Made by a program: the position numbers and the translations under genes. From positions 1 through 64,000 of the forward strand of contig NZ_AWFF01000027.1 of assembly GCF_000682755.1 (NCBI RefSeq): a stretch of DNA of 64,000 bases, given 5' to 3'. Below, piece by piece: positions 62,779 through 64,000 of the stretch. This DNA is from Hyphomonas beringensis. GTDB lineage: Bacteria > Pseudomonadota > Alphaproteobacteria > Caulobacterales > Hyphomonadaceae. The first letter of the stretch is position 1. Each line of letters begins with the position of its first letter. The notes below the pieces were generated by a model. That model was not told where the DNA came from. It saw nothing but the letters and a program-made list of their open reading frames with translations, and searched no databases.

Positions 62779-62858
62779 GTTTTGTAAAGCACGCTTGACT
62801 GACAAGCTCACTTGTCATACTGTCAATGAAACTTGATAAACAGACAAGGAGCTTTGTC

Positions 62859-63263
62859 ATGACTCAACGCGGATTTCGTACTGCCAAACGTCGCTACCAT
62901 TATCTCTTCTGGCCTTTGATGGCCGCCTATACAGTGCTCGTGTTCGCGACCAGCTTTCTGGTCGACACCGATACAGCGCCCACCTGGCTGAAGGTGACCA
63001 GTGCTCTGGCAGTCACCTTGCCTCTGTTTGGTGTCCTCTACGCCATGCGGCGGCAGACAGAAGAAACTGACGAATATACGCGGATGCGCCAATTGCAGGC
63101 GATGCGCGATGGTGGCCTGATCACGGCAGGCTTCGCCTTTATGATCGGTTTCCTGCAGATCTTTGAAGTGGTCGACTTGATTTCGGTCTTCTGGTTCGGT
63201 CCGCTTTTCTTCATCAGCTACGGCCTGTCCTTCTGCACGCAGAATTTTGGAAAAGTGGTCTAA
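62859..63263 (+). CDS. Small membrane protein paired with an XRE regulator
   Basis: A 134-residue protein with four membrane helices (YLFWPLMAAYTVLVFATSFLV, WLKVTSALAVTLPLFGVLYAM, GGLITAGFAFMIGFLQIFEVV, ISVFWFGPLFFISYGLSFC). The loop RRQTEETDEYTRMRQLQAMRDGG is characteristic of a family often encoded next to a small XRE regulator. AAGGAG lies 8 bases before ATG 62859; the frame opens further at 62826. Function unknown. Confidence 0.75.
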   Translation: MTQRGFRTAKRRYHYLFWPLMAAYTVLVFATSFLVDTDTAPTWLKVTSALAVTLPLFGVLYAMRRQTEETDEYTRMRQLQAMRDGGLITAGFAFMIGFLQIFEVVDLISVFWFGPLFFISYGLSFCTQNFGKVV

Positions 63264-63268
63264 GTCAG

Positions 63269-63484
63269 ATGAAGAACATCCTGAAGATACTACGAACGGA
63301 GAAAGGGTGGAGCCAGGCAGCCTTGGCGGAAAAACTCGACGTGTCCCGCCAATCGGTCAACGCCATCGAAACGGGGAAGTATGACCCATCCCTGCCACTG
63401 GCTTTCGCCATCGCCCGCCTTTTTGGCCGCCCCATTGAAGAAATCTTCGATGATGGAGTCGAACTTGCCAGCGCCGCAGAATAG
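63269..63484 (+). CDS. Small XRE/YozG-like HTH regulator
   Basis: A 71-residue protein consisting of one HTH: MKNILKILRTEKGWSQAALAEKLDVSRQSVNAIETGKYDPSLPLAFAIARLFGRPIEEIF. It follows the membrane gene by five bases, so the two form a unit. Such pairs are common in bacteria and are probably self-regulating. Confidence 0.92.
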   Translation: MKNILKILRTEKGWSQAALAEKLDVSRQSVNAIETGKYDPSLPLAFAIARLFGRPIEEIFDDGVELASAAE

Positions 63485-63498
63485 GCGCCAAAGCAAAA

Positions 63499-63527
63499 AG
63501 CCGGTCATCAAAGTGACCGGCTTTTTT
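63499..63527. terminator. Bidirectional terminator between XRE gene and ftsY
   Basis: Stem AGCCGGTCA / TGACCGGCT with a 6-base loop, T-run on both strands (TTTTTT at 63522-63527; AAAAA at 63495-63499). It serves the XRE gene and ftsY, which converge here. Confidence 0.9.
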
Positions 63528-63534
63528 CTGTCTT

Positions 63535-64000
63535 CTATTCAGCGCCGACCAGGGCTTTCGAAAAGGCCTCGGCGCTGAAAGGACGAAGGTCTTCTGCCTT
63601 CTCACCAATCCCGATAAAGTGAATCGGCAGATCATGCGCTTCCGCAATCGCGACCAGCACACCGCCCTTTGCCGTACCGTCGAGTTTGGTCATGACCAGT
63701 CCCGTCACACCGGCAGTATTCCTGAACGCCTCAACCTGAGACAGGGCATTCTGGCCCACAGTCGCATCCAGAACCAGGATCACATCATGCGGGGCATCCG
63801 GATCAAGCTTGCGCGTTACACGGACGATCTTCTCCAGCTCCGACATCAGCTCTGACTTGTTTTGTAGGCGCCCAGCCGTATCGATCAGAACAAGATCCAG
63901 ATCTTCCGCCTTCGCCTTTTCTATGGCCTCATAAACAAGCCCCGCAGCATCAGATCCGATCGGCTTTGACATAACCGGAATATCGGCGCGCTCACCCCAC
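63535..64000 (-). CDS. ftsY: Signal recognition particle receptor FtsY (C-terminal part)
   Basis: The last 155 residues of FtsY, open at the right edge. The frame runs from the window end as WGERADIPVMSKPIGSDAAGL, then VLIDTAGRLQNKSELMSELEKI (G3), VILVLDATVGQNALSQVEAF, TGLVMTKLDGTAKGG (G4) and FIGIGEKAEDLRPFSAEAFSKAL (G5 and end). It is the SRP-receptor GTPase that delivers nascent membrane proteins. The N-terminal acidic and N domains lie outside the window. Confidence 0.95.
   Translation of the reverse strand, partial: WGERADIPVMSKPIGSDAAGLVYEAIEKAKAEDLDLVLIDTAGRLQNKSELMSELEKIVRVTRKLDPDAPHDVILVLDATVGQNALSQVEAFRNTAGVTGLVMTKLDGTAKGGVLVAIAEAHDLPIHFIGIGEKAEDLRPFSAEAFSKALVGAE

Overview
This is chromosomal DNA of an alphaproteobacterium, moderately GC-rich and densely coding on both strands. 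The ancestry is shown by the gene strings miaB-phoH-ybeY-CBS-lnt-XRE-trmB and rimP-nusA-ylxR-infB-rbfA-truB, by acnA next to ccmABCDG, by an aerobic cobaltochelatase pair (cobS/cobT), by a methylsuccinyl-CoA dehydrogenase of the ethylmalonyl-CoA type, and by ispZ close to ftsY. A Hyphomonadaceae-like lineage is a reasonable guess, but the sequence alone does not settle it. I saw no rRNA, tRNA, CRISPR array, insertion sequence or prophage, and no gene-free stretch longer than about 300 bases.

Layout. 1-1.4 kb: a HI0933-type flavoprotein. 1.4-5.3 kb, minus strand: a compact cassette that is the most interesting part of the window. It comprises a 43-residue precursor-like peptide ending in WSFWGWW (no previous six-frame listing at 60 aa would show it), an intrinsic terminator, an HExxH peptide-modification enzyme, a Wzx/MATE-type flippase and a stand-alone ATP-grasp protein. 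It reads as a RiPP (ribosomally made, post-translationally modified peptide) pathway and sits directly after truB. 5.3-13.7 kb: the translation/transcription operon rimP-nusA-ylxR/L7Ae-infB-rbfA-truB, with two unrelated small membrane-protein genes interleaved. 13.9-20.9 kb: cold-shock protein, trmB, an XRE regulator, lnt, a CBS protein, ybeY, phoH and miaB, all on the minus strand.

21-32.7 kb is a mixed metabolic region: AGCS amino-acid symporter, glyoxalase I, an Ada-like alkyltransferase, a GST with an extra C-terminal domain, an SDR, a 2TM beta-rich membrane protein, mcd, the overlapping set hisI-metallo-beta-lactamase lipoprotein-GH16 lipoprotein, and an HMG-CoA lyase. 32.7-36.3 kb: cobS-dienelactone hydrolase-cobT. 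36.5-43.9 kb: amidohydrolase lipoprotein, rpmB, a DUF3108 protein, an RluD-type synthase, a Tat-exported PhoD, a degenerate SDR, and small proteins. 43.9-51.6 kb: a diguanylate cyclase, purE-purK, a creatininase-family protein, and a Gld-type ABC system (ATPase, permease, GldG-like, DUF4340) in one co-directional run. 51.6-58.6 kb: a DUF1223 protein, acnA, ccmABCDG, and a MarR regulator with a histone-H1-like tail. 58.8-64 kb: NUDIX hydrolase, ispZ, EamA transporter, D-aminoacylase-type amidohydrolase, a membrane protein plus XRE pair, and the C-terminal part of ftsY running off the right edge.

Most genes are housekeeping and tightly packed, often with ATGA or TGATG overlaps. Regulation that can be read directly includes sigma-70-like promoters for csp, rimP, rpmB and acnA, several intrinsic terminators, a terminator-like hairpin in the rimP leader, and ACTTGCA repeats upstream of the peptide gene. 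All family assignments come from reading motifs and recalling families; no database search was run.
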